Notes: generated by a model not told the origin, from the letters alone. DNA of 64,000 nucleotides from Treponema sp. Marseille-Q4130 (GCF_014334325.1 NZ_JACSET010000005.1:22448-86447); one strand, 5' to 3'; shown: positions 18,801 through 26,361, counted from the first letter of the stretch. Numbers and translations are program-made.

Positions 18801-20272
18801 CCCTGCAGCGAATCGATTTTTTCGTCGTAGCGTTTTCCGAATTCATCGATATGATTTTTGTATTTTTCGTCGAGCGACGAAAGCTGTTTTTTTATGTTCG
18901 CAACGATGTTGCCCGTCGAATCTTTAAAAGCCGCGACCGCTTCCGAAGTTTTTTGCGTCAGCGCTCCGTCGATTTCTACCGCTTTCTTTTTATAAGTTTC
19001 CGCCAACGCTCCGTATTGAGAAGCGAGTGCCGCATTCGTCTTCGCCGCAAGCTCTTTGTATTTTTCCGCCAGCGCCCCGTATTGAGACGTGATAGCCGCG
19101 TCGGTTTCGTTCGACTTTTGTGTATGCTTTTCGGAAAGGAGCGCATACTGTTGATCGAGTTTTGCGCCGTAGTCTTCCAATCGTTTTTTATACGTGTCGG
19201 TAAACTGCGCATATTGGGCATCGTATTTTTTTATCATTTCGGCCGTACGGCTGCCGATGGCACCGTCGATCGAAAGCGTTTTGTCCGCAATCTCTTTTTG
19301 CGCCTGAGCGATGCCGGAATCGAGGCGGGCGGCAAGAGCCGTCATCTCTTTTTCATATTTGTCGGAAAGAGTTTCATAGCGCTCTCGGTATTTTTCGTCG
19401 ACATCGGCTTGTGCGCCTGCGGCCGCTTCAAGCGCTTCGTCGGCTCGGTCGTTGACGCGGCTTTCCGCTTCTGCGATGCGCTCGTCGACAAGGGCTTCGA
19501 TTTCGGCGATCTTGTCTTCGATCGTCCGCACGTACGCGTCGCTTCTCGCCTGCGCCTGTTCGCTCAAATGGCGGAACGCCGTATCTTCGAGTGTGTCCGC
19601 TTTTTTCGCAGCCGAATCGTATACCCCATCTATTTCCGATTGAAAGCGGGCAAGCGCATCGTCGGCCTGTTTTCCGAGAGATGCAATATGTTCACCAAGT
19701 GCTTTCGAGCGCGCATCGTACTCCTGCAACAGCTTTGCGCCGAGCAGTTTCAGCTGTTCGCCGTTTTTCTGCGAAAACTCTCCTACAATATGCGGAATCC
19801 GCTTTTCGATTTCGTCGATCGTCTTTTTTTGCGTATCGATGCGCGCGTCGAGTTTTTCGACGATGAGCGCCTCTTTTTTCAGCCTTGTTAAATTTTCTTC
19901 GACGTTCGCCGTCATCTCCGCAAGGGACGCGAGGGATTTGTCGTAGCCGTTGATCTTCGCTTCGGCGGCCGCGATCGCCTGTTTATACTTTTGCAGTTCA
20001 TCCGCGCCCGCTATAAAATCGTCGCGCTCTTTTTGCAGGCGCTTAATGCCCGCAGCTGCCTGAAGGTATTTCGTTTCGAGTTCCGCTCCCGCGCTCGCCA
20101 GATTCGCATCCTGTTTTTTAAAATAGTCGTCAAAACCTTCGAGCCGCTTATCGGCATATCGTTTGACCTTTTCCATGGAGTTATTGTCTCTGTCGAATTT
20201 TCTGAATACAACGGCGATTACGGCAGCGACGGCAGCCGCTATCAAGATTGTGACGATATCCACTTTTCCCAC
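15827..20272 (-). CDS. Giant membrane-anchored coiled-coil protein, possibly the SpiroCoCo family
   Basis: A 1481-residue protein: one N-terminal membrane helix (about 6-22), then nearly 1,400 residues of predicted coiled coil rich in A, D, E, K, L and Q. Degenerate repeats such as SQYGALAEKYK, SQYGALAETYK and KRLEDYGAKLDQQYALL lie around residues 340-450. The final 45 residues differ: SPQDRDNIKQLKQQGWTVKE then IARTMKRTQTEIEMVL, which looks like a helix-turn-helix. The layout suggests a filament or scaffold on the inner membrane; I recall such proteins being called SpiroCoCo in treponemes, but the function is unknown. GTG 20272 has no clear ribosome site; GTG 20263 is an alternative. Confidence 0.8.
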   Translation of the reverse strand: MGKVDIVTILIAAAVAAVIAVVFRKFDRDNNSMEKVKRYADKRLEGFDDYFKKQDANLASAGAELETKYLQAAAGIKRLQKERDDFIAGADELQKYKQAIAAAEAKINGYDKSLASLAEMTANVEENLTRLKKEALIVEKLDARIDTQKKTIDEIEKRIPHIVGEFSQKNGEQLKLLGAKLLQEYDARSKALGEHIASLGKQADDALARFQSEIDGVYDSAAKKADTLEDTAFRHLSEQAQARSDAYVRTIEDKIAEIEALVDERIAEAESRVNDRADEALEAAAGAQADVDEKYRERYETLSDKYEKEMTALAARLDSGIAQAQKEIADKTLSIDGAIGSRTAEMIKKYDAQYAQFTDTYKKRLEDYGAKLDQQYALLSEKHTQKSNETDAAITSQYGALAEKYKELAAKTNAALASQYGALAETYKKKAVEIDGALTQKTSEAVAAFKDSTGNIVANIKKQLSSLDEKYKNHIDEFGKRYDEKIDSLQGKYAKQLESIDGKNDGRIASLDAKFDTLYSKLSGAYEEKASSLEKQAASIAAMYDEKEGAVAADINERIDSLSSEYGARIEKLKSELAVSLSEAKTTSDFISQNVSGNAKSLEGLRAMLESEVKNIESRYNNLFANAVSAADEKEKAAFEKFSAASGERLEKYQAQVQNKIDAFKTSLSETLVEISRRTNDSVHDAESAIKELRAACDEAQHRADGAGPLLEEKIRTIDEQIEKFRVQSEAKLADLDKSLAESIYKTAKQCEQQQSDALNAIDAQFGSYKKDLAYQFSRLETSGKDIDSLEANLRKAMDEIRRRVLSDFDSFIEAQQKKHKEFSESMQAGSDAIRSQLHAIDQTVDALKQSAIGNVKAKLKDFEDGIDDDLKTRGGKIAEDLAVWKNSFDGKLALFTEDYESGRRSLEIKYGEDLKAKLDALQEKNDEQLSRIASGVKEANGEIREQIDGIAKTVDDFAEATRERVNKTQAISDEYLKKVAGQYEAKMNDELERVKAELSDGLKKFEDAVLNRQETSASTIDAALSEFNTWKQHLKQQLDESNAVFKGQLDTLKSSSQNKIDEARESLLADFQTYSADMKEKQAALSASVSELQSKADESLDMYESRSEEILERLKSMYEEMLKDTEGRLSRQSADSAKTLSDLRGKINSLEAQSSENQAKFVLKMQSDQDEMQSRMGELNRELQNVRSQMQQYEKAEAMKKALDERIAALDDDFTRLASYNETALSLADSYKALHKMYDDINGRLKEFDAQKARVDSIGQKYDKMINLSTAMDEKISGLQTSYDELQTFEVAVRDFQEKLHSLAGSYDRLEQKQTVIERVNEDVNRSFDALKTLEDKLKQCARQTESLPQEIKDVQKDVDKLLKSGPKLAQAVTKLESLDAILTEADKRMDALTSARQGIGRSEARLEELKNDIESKFKLLNQLTKKDLEKHPAKEDKRLSPQDRDNIKQLKQQGWTVKEIARTMKRTQTEIEMVLELPE

Positions 20273-20276
20273 CCGC

Positions 20277-20326
20277 GCGGTTTAAACCGCTTTATCGATT
20301 ATATCACATATTCTATTGTAACACAA
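20277..20326 (-). promoter_or_regulatory. Promoter and palindrome before the giant coiled-coil gene
   Basis: On the minus strand: TTGTGT (20326-20321), 17-bp spacer, TATAAT (20303-20298). The -35 part lies inside the 3' end of the HAD gene. The predicted short leader contains a perfect 14-base palindrome, GCGGTTTAAACCGC (20290-20277), directly before the start region. Confidence 0.7.
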
Positions 20327-20996
20327 TTTTATGCAATTGGCGATAGTCGTAAAAAGAAATATCGGCTTTTCGGGAAGACATGCGGAGAAGATTGCGCCAG
20401 CGGGGTTCGAAGTGCGCCGCTTTCATATCCGCGTTTTTCGCTCCGACGACATCGTATTTGACGCTATTTCCGACGTATAAAATATATTCCGGTGCGATGC
20501 CGAGTTTTTCCGCGAGTACGCGAAACGGATGCGTCGACGGCTTCAGCGCGCCGGTAGTTTCCGTGCCGAGCAAAACGTCGCAGTATTTTCGAAGCCCCCA
20601 GAGCTTACCCTTTTGTTCGGGCGGAAAATCCGACATAAGTGCAATTTTTAAGCCCGCATCGTGAAACGCTTGAAAGACCTCTTCGACATGCGCGCACAGC
20701 GGGACAGATTCGAAAAACGGAGAGAGCCCCTTGTATACGATCCTCTCGAGCCGCTCTTCGGCCGTTTCGACGCCGCACCCGATGCGCTTCGCAAGCATTT
20801 CTGCCTGCGCCGCATAAAAATCGTCGAGCACGCCCATATCGTGGATTTTGGAACGCACGATTCCGTAATGCAAAAAAAATTGATTGAATCTGAAAAAGTG
20901 AAACATCATGCGCGCATGAAGATCGCGCGGCTTATACAATGTGCCGTCGATATCGAATGCAACCGCCCGTATGTCTCCCATGTTCGCCGTAAGCAC
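20313..20996 (-). CDS. HAD-superfamily hydrolase
   Basis: Cytoplasmic phosphatase of the haloacid dehalogenase superfamily (phosphoglycolate-phosphatase-like), 227 residues. Motif I is FDIDGTLYKP near residue 14, with both aspartates. A helical cap follows (about 30-105). Motif II is the ALMSDFPP region, the conserved lysine is in GALKPSTHPF, and motif IV is YVGNSVKYDVVGAKNADM. The substrate cannot be read. GTG 20996 has an AGAGG site six bases upstream and is preferred; ATG 20981 matches the family N-terminus but has no ribosome site. It lies 40 bp before the coiled-coil gene on the same strand. Confidence 0.85.
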   Translation of the reverse strand: MLTANMGDIRAVAFDIDGTLYKPRDLHARMMFHFFRFNQFFLHYGIVRSKIHDMGVLDDFYAAQAEMLAKRIGCGVETAEERLERIVYKGLSPFFESVPLCAHVEEVFQAFHDAGLKIALMSDFPPEQKGKLWGLRKYCDVLLGTETTGALKPSTHPFRVLAEKLGIAPEYILYVGNSVKYDVVGAKNADMKAAHFEPRWRNLLRMSSRKADISFYDYRQLHKIVLQ

Positions 20997-21211
20997 TCCG
21001 CACCTCTTTTCCAGAGCTTACCGCAAAATTCGACGATTAACAATAGCGGAGAAAAAGGATAATATATTCCGTGCCGAAAACGGTTACGCTCTTATTCTCC
21101 GATACGATTGATCATATATCGCTTATGCGTAAAACGATCCGTCGTTTTATTTACTTTTTTTGCAAAACACCCGCAAGACATAGCTGCCAAATCGTCCAAG
21201 CTGCAGATTTC

Positions 21212-21430
21212 TTACAGTATCAAACAGAGAACACAATTTATACCGAAAAATACTATACCTATACCGCTAATACACAACCCTATAATTCCTCGTCGTAATG
21301 CATAATCTTTTTTCTCGTCGGTATCGTACATAGGATTTTTTAATTTTTTTGTTCCGATTAAAATATCCCGTACAAAGAAACAACCGCAATACACGCAAAA
21401 CCCGATTATGATCGTAAAACCTAAAAGCAT
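21212..21430 (-). CDS. Small membrane protein, unknown
   Basis: 72 residues with two predicted membrane helices (about 1-22 and 48-72) separated by a charged loop holding KKLKNPMYDTDEKKD. A strong ribosome site (GGGGAG) lies about six bases before the ATG, which argues for a real gene. It follows another small membrane protein gene by 15 bp. The region is AT-rich compared with its surroundings. I do not recognise a family. Confidence 0.5.
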   Translation of the reverse strand: MLLGFTIIIGFCVYCGCFFVRDILIGTKKLKNPMYDTDEKKDYALRRGIIGLCISGIGIVFFGINCVLCLIL

Positions 21431-21445
21431 CTCTTTCTCCCCGCT

Positions 21446-21751
21446 TCACTTTATCAGAAAAGTTAGGACAAACAGAATAAGATACATAACGATGTATATT
21501 TTATACCCCCGTACCAGCAATAAAAAAAATGCTACACTTTTTTCTATCGTTTTATGCGTTTCCACAATGCGCTTTTTTAAATATTTTACGGAAATAAATT
21601 CAGGGGCCAAAAAAAGCCACCTATCGCTGCCGAATATCGCAAAAATATCTTTATATTTTATTAATAAAACAATAAATCGTATTTGCAAAAATACGCGAAA
21701 CAGTATTAAAAAGATCCCCCCGAAAAATAGAAACGTCAATATATGCTTCAT
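21446..21751 (-). CDS. Small membrane protein, unknown
   Basis: 101 residues with a hydrophobic N-terminus (about 4-36, perhaps two helices), a soluble middle part (about 37-72, with APEFISVKYLKKR) and a C-terminal membrane segment (about 73-100). It starts eight bases after the fhs stop and precedes the 72-residue membrane protein, so the three may share a transcript. AT-rich; no family recognised. Confidence 0.5.
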   Translation of the reverse strand: MKHILTFLFFGGIFLILFRVFLQIRFIVLLIKYKDIFAIFGSDRWLFLAPEFISVKYLKKRIVETHKTIEKSVAFFLLLVRGYKIYIVMYLILFVLTFLIK

Positions 21752-21759
21752 CTTTTCGT

Positions 21760-23445
21760 TTAAAACAATCCCGAAATGACGCCGTCGTCATCCACGTCGA
21801 TATTGAGCGCGGCGGGTTTTTTCGGCAGACCCGGCATCACCGTGATGTCGCCCGAAAGCGCGACGACAAAGCCCGCGCCCGCGTAGAGCTGCGCGTCGCG
21901 GATCGGAAAGGTATAGCCGCTCGGAGAAGCGAGCAGTTTCGGATCGTGGCTCAGCGAATTCTGCGTTTTTGCGATGCACACGGGAAGCGCTCCGTAGCCC
22001 GCCTTTTCGAAAGCCGAAAGTTTTTTCAAAGCAACACTTTCAAACGAAACCGCACCTGCGCGGTAGATTTCCCGTGCAATGCGTTCTATCTTTTTCGAAA
22101 GAGGCATATCGGAATCGTAGAGCGGACGGAAATCCGCTTTTCCCGCATCGCAGAGCGCGCTCGTTTTTTCGGCAAGCAAAACCGCTCCCTCCCCTCCCTT
22201 TTCCCAGCTTTCGCAGACGGCGCTTTCCGTACCCGTTTCCGCAATGAGTTCAGCGAGGAGTTCGAGTTCTTCGCTCGTGTCCGATGCGAACTTATTGATC
22301 GCAACGATCGCGCTTACGCCGAATTTGCGGATGTTTTCGATATGCGTTTTGAGATTTGAAAAGCCGGCTGAAAGCGCTTTGAGATCGGGACGGGCAAGAT
22401 CCTGTTTTTCCGCACCTCCGTGCATTTTAAGAGCTCTCACCGTTGCGACGATGACGGCACAGGACGGAGCGATGCCCGCCGCACGGCACTTGATATCCAT
22501 AAATTTTTCCGCACCCAAATCGGCGGCAAATCCCGCTTCGGTTACGACATAGTTTCCCGAAGCGAGAGCGGCGAGCGTCGCGTTGATACTGTTACAGCCG
22601 TGTGCGATGTTCGCAAAGGGGCCGCCGTGCACAAAAGCGGGAGTTTTTTCGAGGGTTTGCACGAGGTTCGGCTTCAGAGCATCTTTGAGCAATGCCGCGA
22701 TCGCGCCGGTGCATCCGAGTTCTCCGAATTTAACGATTTCCCTGTCGTAATTTTCCCCGATGACGATATTCGAAATGCGCTCTTTCAATTCCGAAATCGT
22801 TCGGGAGAGGCAGACGATCGCCATGATTTCGCTCGCGACGGAAATGCAAAAGCGGTCTTCGCGCGGCACTCCGTTCACTCTGCCGCCGAGTCCGACGACG
22901 ATGTTGCGCAGTTCGCGGTCATTGAGATCGACGCACCGCTTCCACGAAATCGTGCGGGGATCTATCCCCAGTTCGTTGCCGTGGTGAATGTGATTGTCTA
23001 TGAGAGCCGCAATCAAATTGTTTGCAGAGGAGATCGCGTGGATGTCGCCCGTAAAGTGCAAATTGATTTCTTCCATCGGAACGATCTGCGCGTATCCGCC
23101 TCCGCAGGCTCCGCCTTTTATGCCGAAACAGGGACCCAAAGACGGTTCGCGGAGCGCGAGCACCGTTTTTTTGCCGATACGGTTGAGCGCATCGGCAAGC
23201 CCTATCGAAACGGTCGACTTGCCCTCCCCCGCGCTCGTCGGCGTTACGGCAGTGACGAGGATAAGGCGTGCGCGCGAAGTTTCGTCCGAAGCGCGTTTTT
23301 GCAAAAGCCGAAGCGTTTTTGCGGTAAGTTTCGCTTTGTACTTTCCGAACGGTTCGATTCCGTCTTCATCAATGCCGATCCGCTGTGCGATGTCCGCGAT
23401 CGGAAGCATTCTGTTCTTTTGCGCTATTTCGATATCCGACAACAT
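21760..23445 (-). CDS. fhs: Fhs, formate-tetrahydrofolate ligase
   Basis: Makes 10-formyltetrahydrofolate from formate, ATP and tetrahydrofolate for one-carbon metabolism. The 561-residue length is typical. The P-loop region TPTSAGEGKSTVSIGLADAL, the EPSLGPCFGIKGGA segment and HFTGDIHAI are hallmarks of the family, and the C-terminus has PGLPKKPAA. The frame is open 51 codons upstream, but ATG 23445 fits the family start and stands six bases after a TATAAT box. It is divergent from a tetR gene with a shared 125-bp control region. Confidence 0.97.
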   Translation of the reverse strand: MLSDIEIAQKNRMLPIADIAQRIGIDEDGIEPFGKYKAKLTAKTLRLLQKRASDETSRARLILVTAVTPTSAGEGKSTVSIGLADALNRIGKKTVLALREPSLGPCFGIKGGACGGGYAQIVPMEEINLHFTGDIHAISSANNLIAALIDNHIHHGNELGIDPRTISWKRCVDLNDRELRNIVVGLGGRVNGVPREDRFCISVASEIMAIVCLSRTISELKERISNIVIGENYDREIVKFGELGCTGAIAALLKDALKPNLVQTLEKTPAFVHGGPFANIAHGCNSINATLAALASGNYVVTEAGFAADLGAEKFMDIKCRAAGIAPSCAVIVATVRALKMHGGAEKQDLARPDLKALSAGFSNLKTHIENIRKFGVSAIVAINKFASDTSEELELLAELIAETGTESAVCESWEKGGEGAVLLAEKTSALCDAGKADFRPLYDSDMPLSKKIERIAREIYRAGAVSFESVALKKLSAFEKAGYGALPVCIAKTQNSLSHDPKLLASPSGYTFPIRDAQLYAGAGFVVALSGDITVMPGLPKKPAALNIDVDDDGVISGLF

Positions 23446-23451
23446 GGCATA

Positions 23452-23480
23452 ATTATACGCGTGAACGAGGGCTTTTGTAA
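23452..23480 (-). promoter_or_regulatory. fhs promoter, predicted leaderless
   Basis: On the minus strand: TTACAA (23480-23475), 17-bp spacer, TATAAT (23457-23452), and the fhs ATG at 23445 only six bases later. No ribosome site is present. Confidence 0.75.
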
Positions 23481-23503
23481 ATCGCTTGTACGTCGCTTCA
23501 AAC

Positions 23504-23532
23504 TTGACAATGTAAAGATAAGTCGCTATAAT
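23504..23532 (+). promoter_or_regulatory. Consensus promoter of the tetR operon
   Basis: TTGACA (23504-23509), 17-bp spacer, TATAAT (23527-23532): a full match to the sigma-70 consensus. This transcript has a leader with an AAAGGAG site before ATG 23572, unlike the divergent fhs side. Confidence 0.85.
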
Positions 23533-23554
23533 CTGGACATTGTAAAGATTACAA
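23506..23554. promoter_or_regulatory. Candidate TetR operator pair
   Basis: TGTAAAGAT occurs twice (23511-23519 and 23541-23549), 30 bp apart, one copy inside the promoter spacer and one just after the -10 box. The second is part of a palindrome, TTGTAA-AGA-TTACAA (23540-23554). Position over the promoter suggests autorepression by the adjacent TetR. Confidence 0.5.
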
Positions 23555-23571
23555 GAAAAAAGGAGCCGCTT

Positions 23572-24174
23572 ATGCGAAAATCGAAGTTGCCGTATCACCG
23601 CGAGGGATTGAAAAATCTCCTAATCGAAAAAGGCATCGAAATCGTCAATACCGACGGCGTGCAGTCTTTTTCACTGAGAAAAGCCGCGGCAGCCTGCAAA
23701 GTCAGCCATGCCGCTCCGTACAGTCATTTTCACAACAAAGAAGAATTGCTCAACGCAATGCAGCTGTACATTACCGAGCGATTTTCGAAAAGGCTTGAAG
23801 CGACGATCGCCGAAAATAAAAAGCCCGCCGAATTGTTAAAAAATTTGGGTACAGCCTATGTTGCTTTTTTTATTGACAACCCCGCGTATTTTCAATTTTT
23901 GTATTCCAAATCGGACATACAGGTCGATTTAACTTTATCCGTGTCGGACGAGGAGAATTATACACCCTTTGTTCTGTATAAAAACAGCGTTCTTTCATTG
24001 CTCAAGCACAACAAACTTTCGAAAAAAAAGCAAAACGATATTTTAATAACGATATGGGCTTTTATTCACGGGCTTACGGCATTGGCAACGATGAAAAACG
24101 TTCGCTACGATAAAAATTGGAAAGAAAAAATCGGCGATTTTATGGACTTGCTCGAGCCGTCATTTTTAAAGTAA
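23572..24174 (+). CDS. TetR/AcrR-family regulator
   Basis: DNA-binding repressor, 200 residues. The N-terminal helix-turn-helix is clear (SFSLRKAAAACKVSHA, then PYSHFHNKEELLNAM, about 30-62). The C-terminal ligand domain has the look of the WHG type (AYVAFFIDNPAYFQFLY). ATG 23572 follows an AAAGGAG site by eight bases; the frame is open far upstream only as an antisense artefact over fhs. It heads an operon with a flavodoxin-ferredoxin protein and a secreted DUF2141 protein. Confidence 0.88.
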   Translation: MRKSKLPYHREGLKNLLIEKGIEIVNTDGVQSFSLRKAAAACKVSHAAPYSHFHNKEELLNAMQLYITERFSKRLEATIAENKKPAELLKNLGTAYVAFFIDNPAYFQFLYSKSDIQVDLTLSVSDEENYTPFVLYKNSVLSLLKHNKLSKKKQNDILITIWAFIHGLTALATMKNVRYDKNWKEKIGDFMDLLEPSFLK

Positions 24175-24192
24175 GAGCGCAAAAGGTAGGAC

Positions 24193-24957
24193 ATGAACGG
24201 AATTTATTTCAGCGGAACAGGAAACACAAAATACTGCACGGAAACGCTGGCACAAGCGACCGGCGGCAGAGCTTACAGCATGGAATCGGGCGAAGCGCTT
24301 GAAGTTTTACGTGCGTCGGATGAAATCGCACTCGGCTACCCGATTTATTTCAGCGACATCCCGCGTATCGTCAAAGCGTTCATTACGGAACACGCCGATA
24401 TGTTTTGCGGAAAACGTGTTTTTATTATCGCGACGATGGGGCTTTTCAGCGGAGACGGCGCGGGGCTTGCATCCCGGCTGCTTCGAAAATGCGGAGCCGT
24501 TGTTACGGGAGGCTTACATCTTCGTATGCCGGACTGTATCGCCGATGTAAAACTCTTAAAAAAAACGCCGGAAGAAAACGGGGCGCTCATATCGGCGGCG
24601 CAAAAAAAGATCGCACAAACTGCGGAAAGCATAAAACACGGAATCTATCCGAAAGACGGTTTATCTTTTTTACATCGAATTGCGGGATTGTTCGGACAGC
24701 GCCTGTGGTTCAAAACGCATGCAAAAAAATTGAGCAAACAGCTCAAAATCCGAACGGAACGCTGCATCGGCTGCGGTCTATGCGCGGCACATTGCCCTCC
24801 AAAATCATTATATATCGAAAATAATAAAGCAGTGTTTTACCCCGGAAACTGCACGATATGCTACCGCTGCATAAACAATTGCCCCGCAAAGGCGATTACG
24901 CTTATCGGTACGGACGTATTCGAGCAGTGCCGTTTTGAAAATTATGTAACGCAATAA
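24193..24957 (+). CDS. Flavodoxin-ferredoxin fusion (EFR1 family)
   Basis: Predicted cytoplasmic electron carrier with FMN and two 4Fe-4S clusters, 254 residues. The flavodoxin part (1 to about 150) starts with the FMN phosphate loop FSGTGNTKYC and has the LGYPIYFSDIP loop. The C-terminal ferredoxin part (about 190-245) has two full C-x2-C-x2-C-x3-C sets, in RCIGCGLCAAHCP and NCTICYRCINNCP. The electron partner is unknown. It is 18 bp after tetR and 11 bp before the DUF2141 gene. Confidence 0.85.
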   Translation: MNGIYFSGTGNTKYCTETLAQATGGRAYSMESGEALEVLRASDEIALGYPIYFSDIPRIVKAFITEHADMFCGKRVFIIATMGLFSGDGAGLASRLLRKCGAVVTGGLHLRMPDCIADVKLLKKTPEENGALISAAQKKIAQTAESIKHGIYPKDGLSFLHRIAGLFGQRLWFKTHAKKLSKQLKIRTERCIGCGLCAAHCPPKSLYIENNKAVFYPGNCTICYRCINNCPAKAITLIGTDVFEQCRFENYVTQ

Positions 24958-24968
24958 CGGGAGGCAAT

Positions 24969-25406
24969 ATGAAAAAAATACTTACCCTATTTTTCTGTAT
25001 GATGATTTTCGGTTCGTCGTATTCCCAAACGACGGACGGCGAAGCGCTCTGCGACACGGAAATCGTCGTTACCGGCATAAAAGAAAATTCGGGAACGATT
25101 GTTATCAGCATCCATGATTCGGCTGAAAGTTTTCGCAAACACATTCCGTATCGAAACGTCGAATTGGCGGCGGCGGGAGAAAAAGCCGTGTATCATATAC
25201 GGCTCAAAGCCGGGGAGTACGCTTTTTGCGTTTACCACGACGTCAACGGCGATGGAAAATTGAATACGAATGCGATCGGCATTCCCAAAGAGCCGTTCGG
25301 CTTCAGCAACTACGACGGCAAGGGACCGCCCGGTAATTTCAAAAAACACAAAGTTTTTATAGACGGAGCAGCGACGGTAAATATCCCCCTAGTAAAAATG
25401 AATTAA
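24969..25406 (+). CDS. Secreted DUF2141-family protein
   Basis: A 145-residue exported protein of unknown role. A signal peptide covers about 1-20 (MKKILTLFFCMMIFG). The mature part has the DUF2141 signature: GEYAFCVYHDVNGDGKLN, then IGIPKEPFGFSN, a small beta-sandwich with a calcium-like DxNxDxK loop. It is the third gene of the tetR operon and converges on fliE with only 12 bp between stop codons. Confidence 0.82.
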   Translation: MKKILTLFFCMMIFGSSYSQTTDGEALCDTEIVVTGIKENSGTIVISIHDSAESFRKHIPYRNVELAAAGEKAVYHIRLKAGEYAFCVYHDVNGDGKLNTNAIGIPKEPFGFSNYDGKGPPGNFKKHKVFIDGAATVNIPLVKMN

Positions 25407-25418
25407 CACCGCGCCGTT

Positions 25419-25778
25419 TTACCGCGTCGTCGTGATTTCGTTCCAACCGGAAACGATACGATCGATCACGTTTTGCGCAAGACTGAGAGACAGCCGAGCT
25501 TTCGCCATCGCGATCGTCACGTCCTGAGGATCGACCGATTCGGGCTCGGTGAGAATCTTTTGTTCGAGCGCGTTGACGTCGAGCTGGTCGGCATTCATCG
25601 ACTTTACCGCATCGATGAGATAGGATTCGAAATCGATTCGCTTTTTTTCAAGCGCGTTTTTTGCAGCGGACGGAATGCCGTTCAGCGGAGCGCCGGCTAT
25701 ATCCGAAAGATTTGCGCGGCCCGTGTGAGCGGAGAGCGTGCGGTTCATTTGCAATGTGCCGAATTCCGGTATTTTCAT
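25419..25778 (-). CDS. fliE: FliE, basal-body MS ring-rod junction protein
   Basis: FliE joins the MS ring to the rod. The 119-residue protein has the conserved C-terminal half: DPQDVTIAMAKARLSLSLAQ, followed by a hydrophobic end. It is the last gene of the hslV-hslU-flgB-flgC-fliE run. In other spirochaetes fliF and fliG follow; here the next gene is on the other strand. Confidence 0.93.
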   Translation of the reverse strand: MKIPEFGTLQMNRTLSAHTGRANLSDIAGAPLNGIPSAAKNALEKKRIDFESYLIDAVKSMNADQLDVNALEQKILTEPESVDPQDVTIAMAKARLSLSLAQNVIDRIVSGWNEITTTR

Positions 25779-25836
25779 AATTTTCCCCTGCGCTCAAATC
25801 ACACGAGCGCTTTTACCCGTCGTCATTATAGCGCTT

Positions 25837-26298
25837 TTACCGTCCTATTTCCAGTGCGGAAGCAAACATATCTTTTGCGCCTTCGATGACCGTCGAATTG
25901 GCTTCGTATGCGCGCGAAGCTGCGATCAAGTCGACCATTTCGTTGACGATGTTGACGTTCGGATATTCGACGTATCCCTTGTTCGGTCCCGACTGTATCG
26001 CGTCGGGATGCGTCGGATCGTAGACGAGGCGGCCTTCGGTATCGGTATCTTTTACGATCTGCAAAACGCGCACGCCCTTTCCCGGACCCTCGTCCAAGTC
26101 TTCGGGACAAAACGGCATACGCCACTGTACCGACTTTTCGCCGATCGCCTGGAGTATGACGCGAGAACGTTTAAAGGGGCCTCCTTCCTGCGTTCTCGTC
26201 GTAGAAGCGTTCGCGATATTGTTCGCGATGACATCGCTTCGAAGGCGTTCGGCTGCCATCCCCGTCGCGGCTACGTTTATACTTGAAAAAAGTCCCAT
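25837..26298 (-). CDS. flgC: FlgC, proximal rod protein
   Basis: Rod subunit of the flagellar basal body, 153 residues, near the usual 130-150. It has the rod-family N-terminus (IANNIANASTTRT, about 25-37), the FlgC-specific YDPTHPDA segment and PNVNIVNEMVDLI near the C-terminus. It lies between flgB and fliE. Confidence 0.96.
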   Translation of the reverse strand: MGLFSSINVAATGMAAERLRSDVIANNIANASTTRTQEGGPFKRSRVILQAIGEKSVQWRMPFCPEDLDEGPGKGVRVLQIVKDTDTEGRLVYDPTHPDAIQSGPNKGYVEYPNVNIVNEMVDLIAASRAYEANSTVIEGAKDMFASALEIGR

Positions 26299-26361
26299 AC
26301 ATTGCTCCCGTAAAGTGCGCGCCTCTTACGCGCAGTTTAAGCTATAGTTTAGAAGTACCTA

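Noticed and set aside
18976-19230. Nucleotide-level tandem repeat in the coiled-coil gene
   Set aside because: The repeated segments are diverged heptad-like protein repeats and not a DNA repeat array.
17945-19891. 648-codon open frame antisense to the giant coiled-coil gene
   Set aside because: Codon bias of a long repetitive gene removes stops on the other strand. The product is basic and phenylalanine-rich without any domain.
21071-21298. 75-codon plus-strand frame opposite the small membrane proteins
   Set aside because: No ribosome site and it overlaps a better minus-strand gene with a strong ribosome site.
22420-23571. Upstream extension of the tetR frame by 384 codons
   Set aside because: It runs antisense through fhs and across the fhs and tetR promoters. 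The TetR fold starts at 23572, with a good ribosome site.
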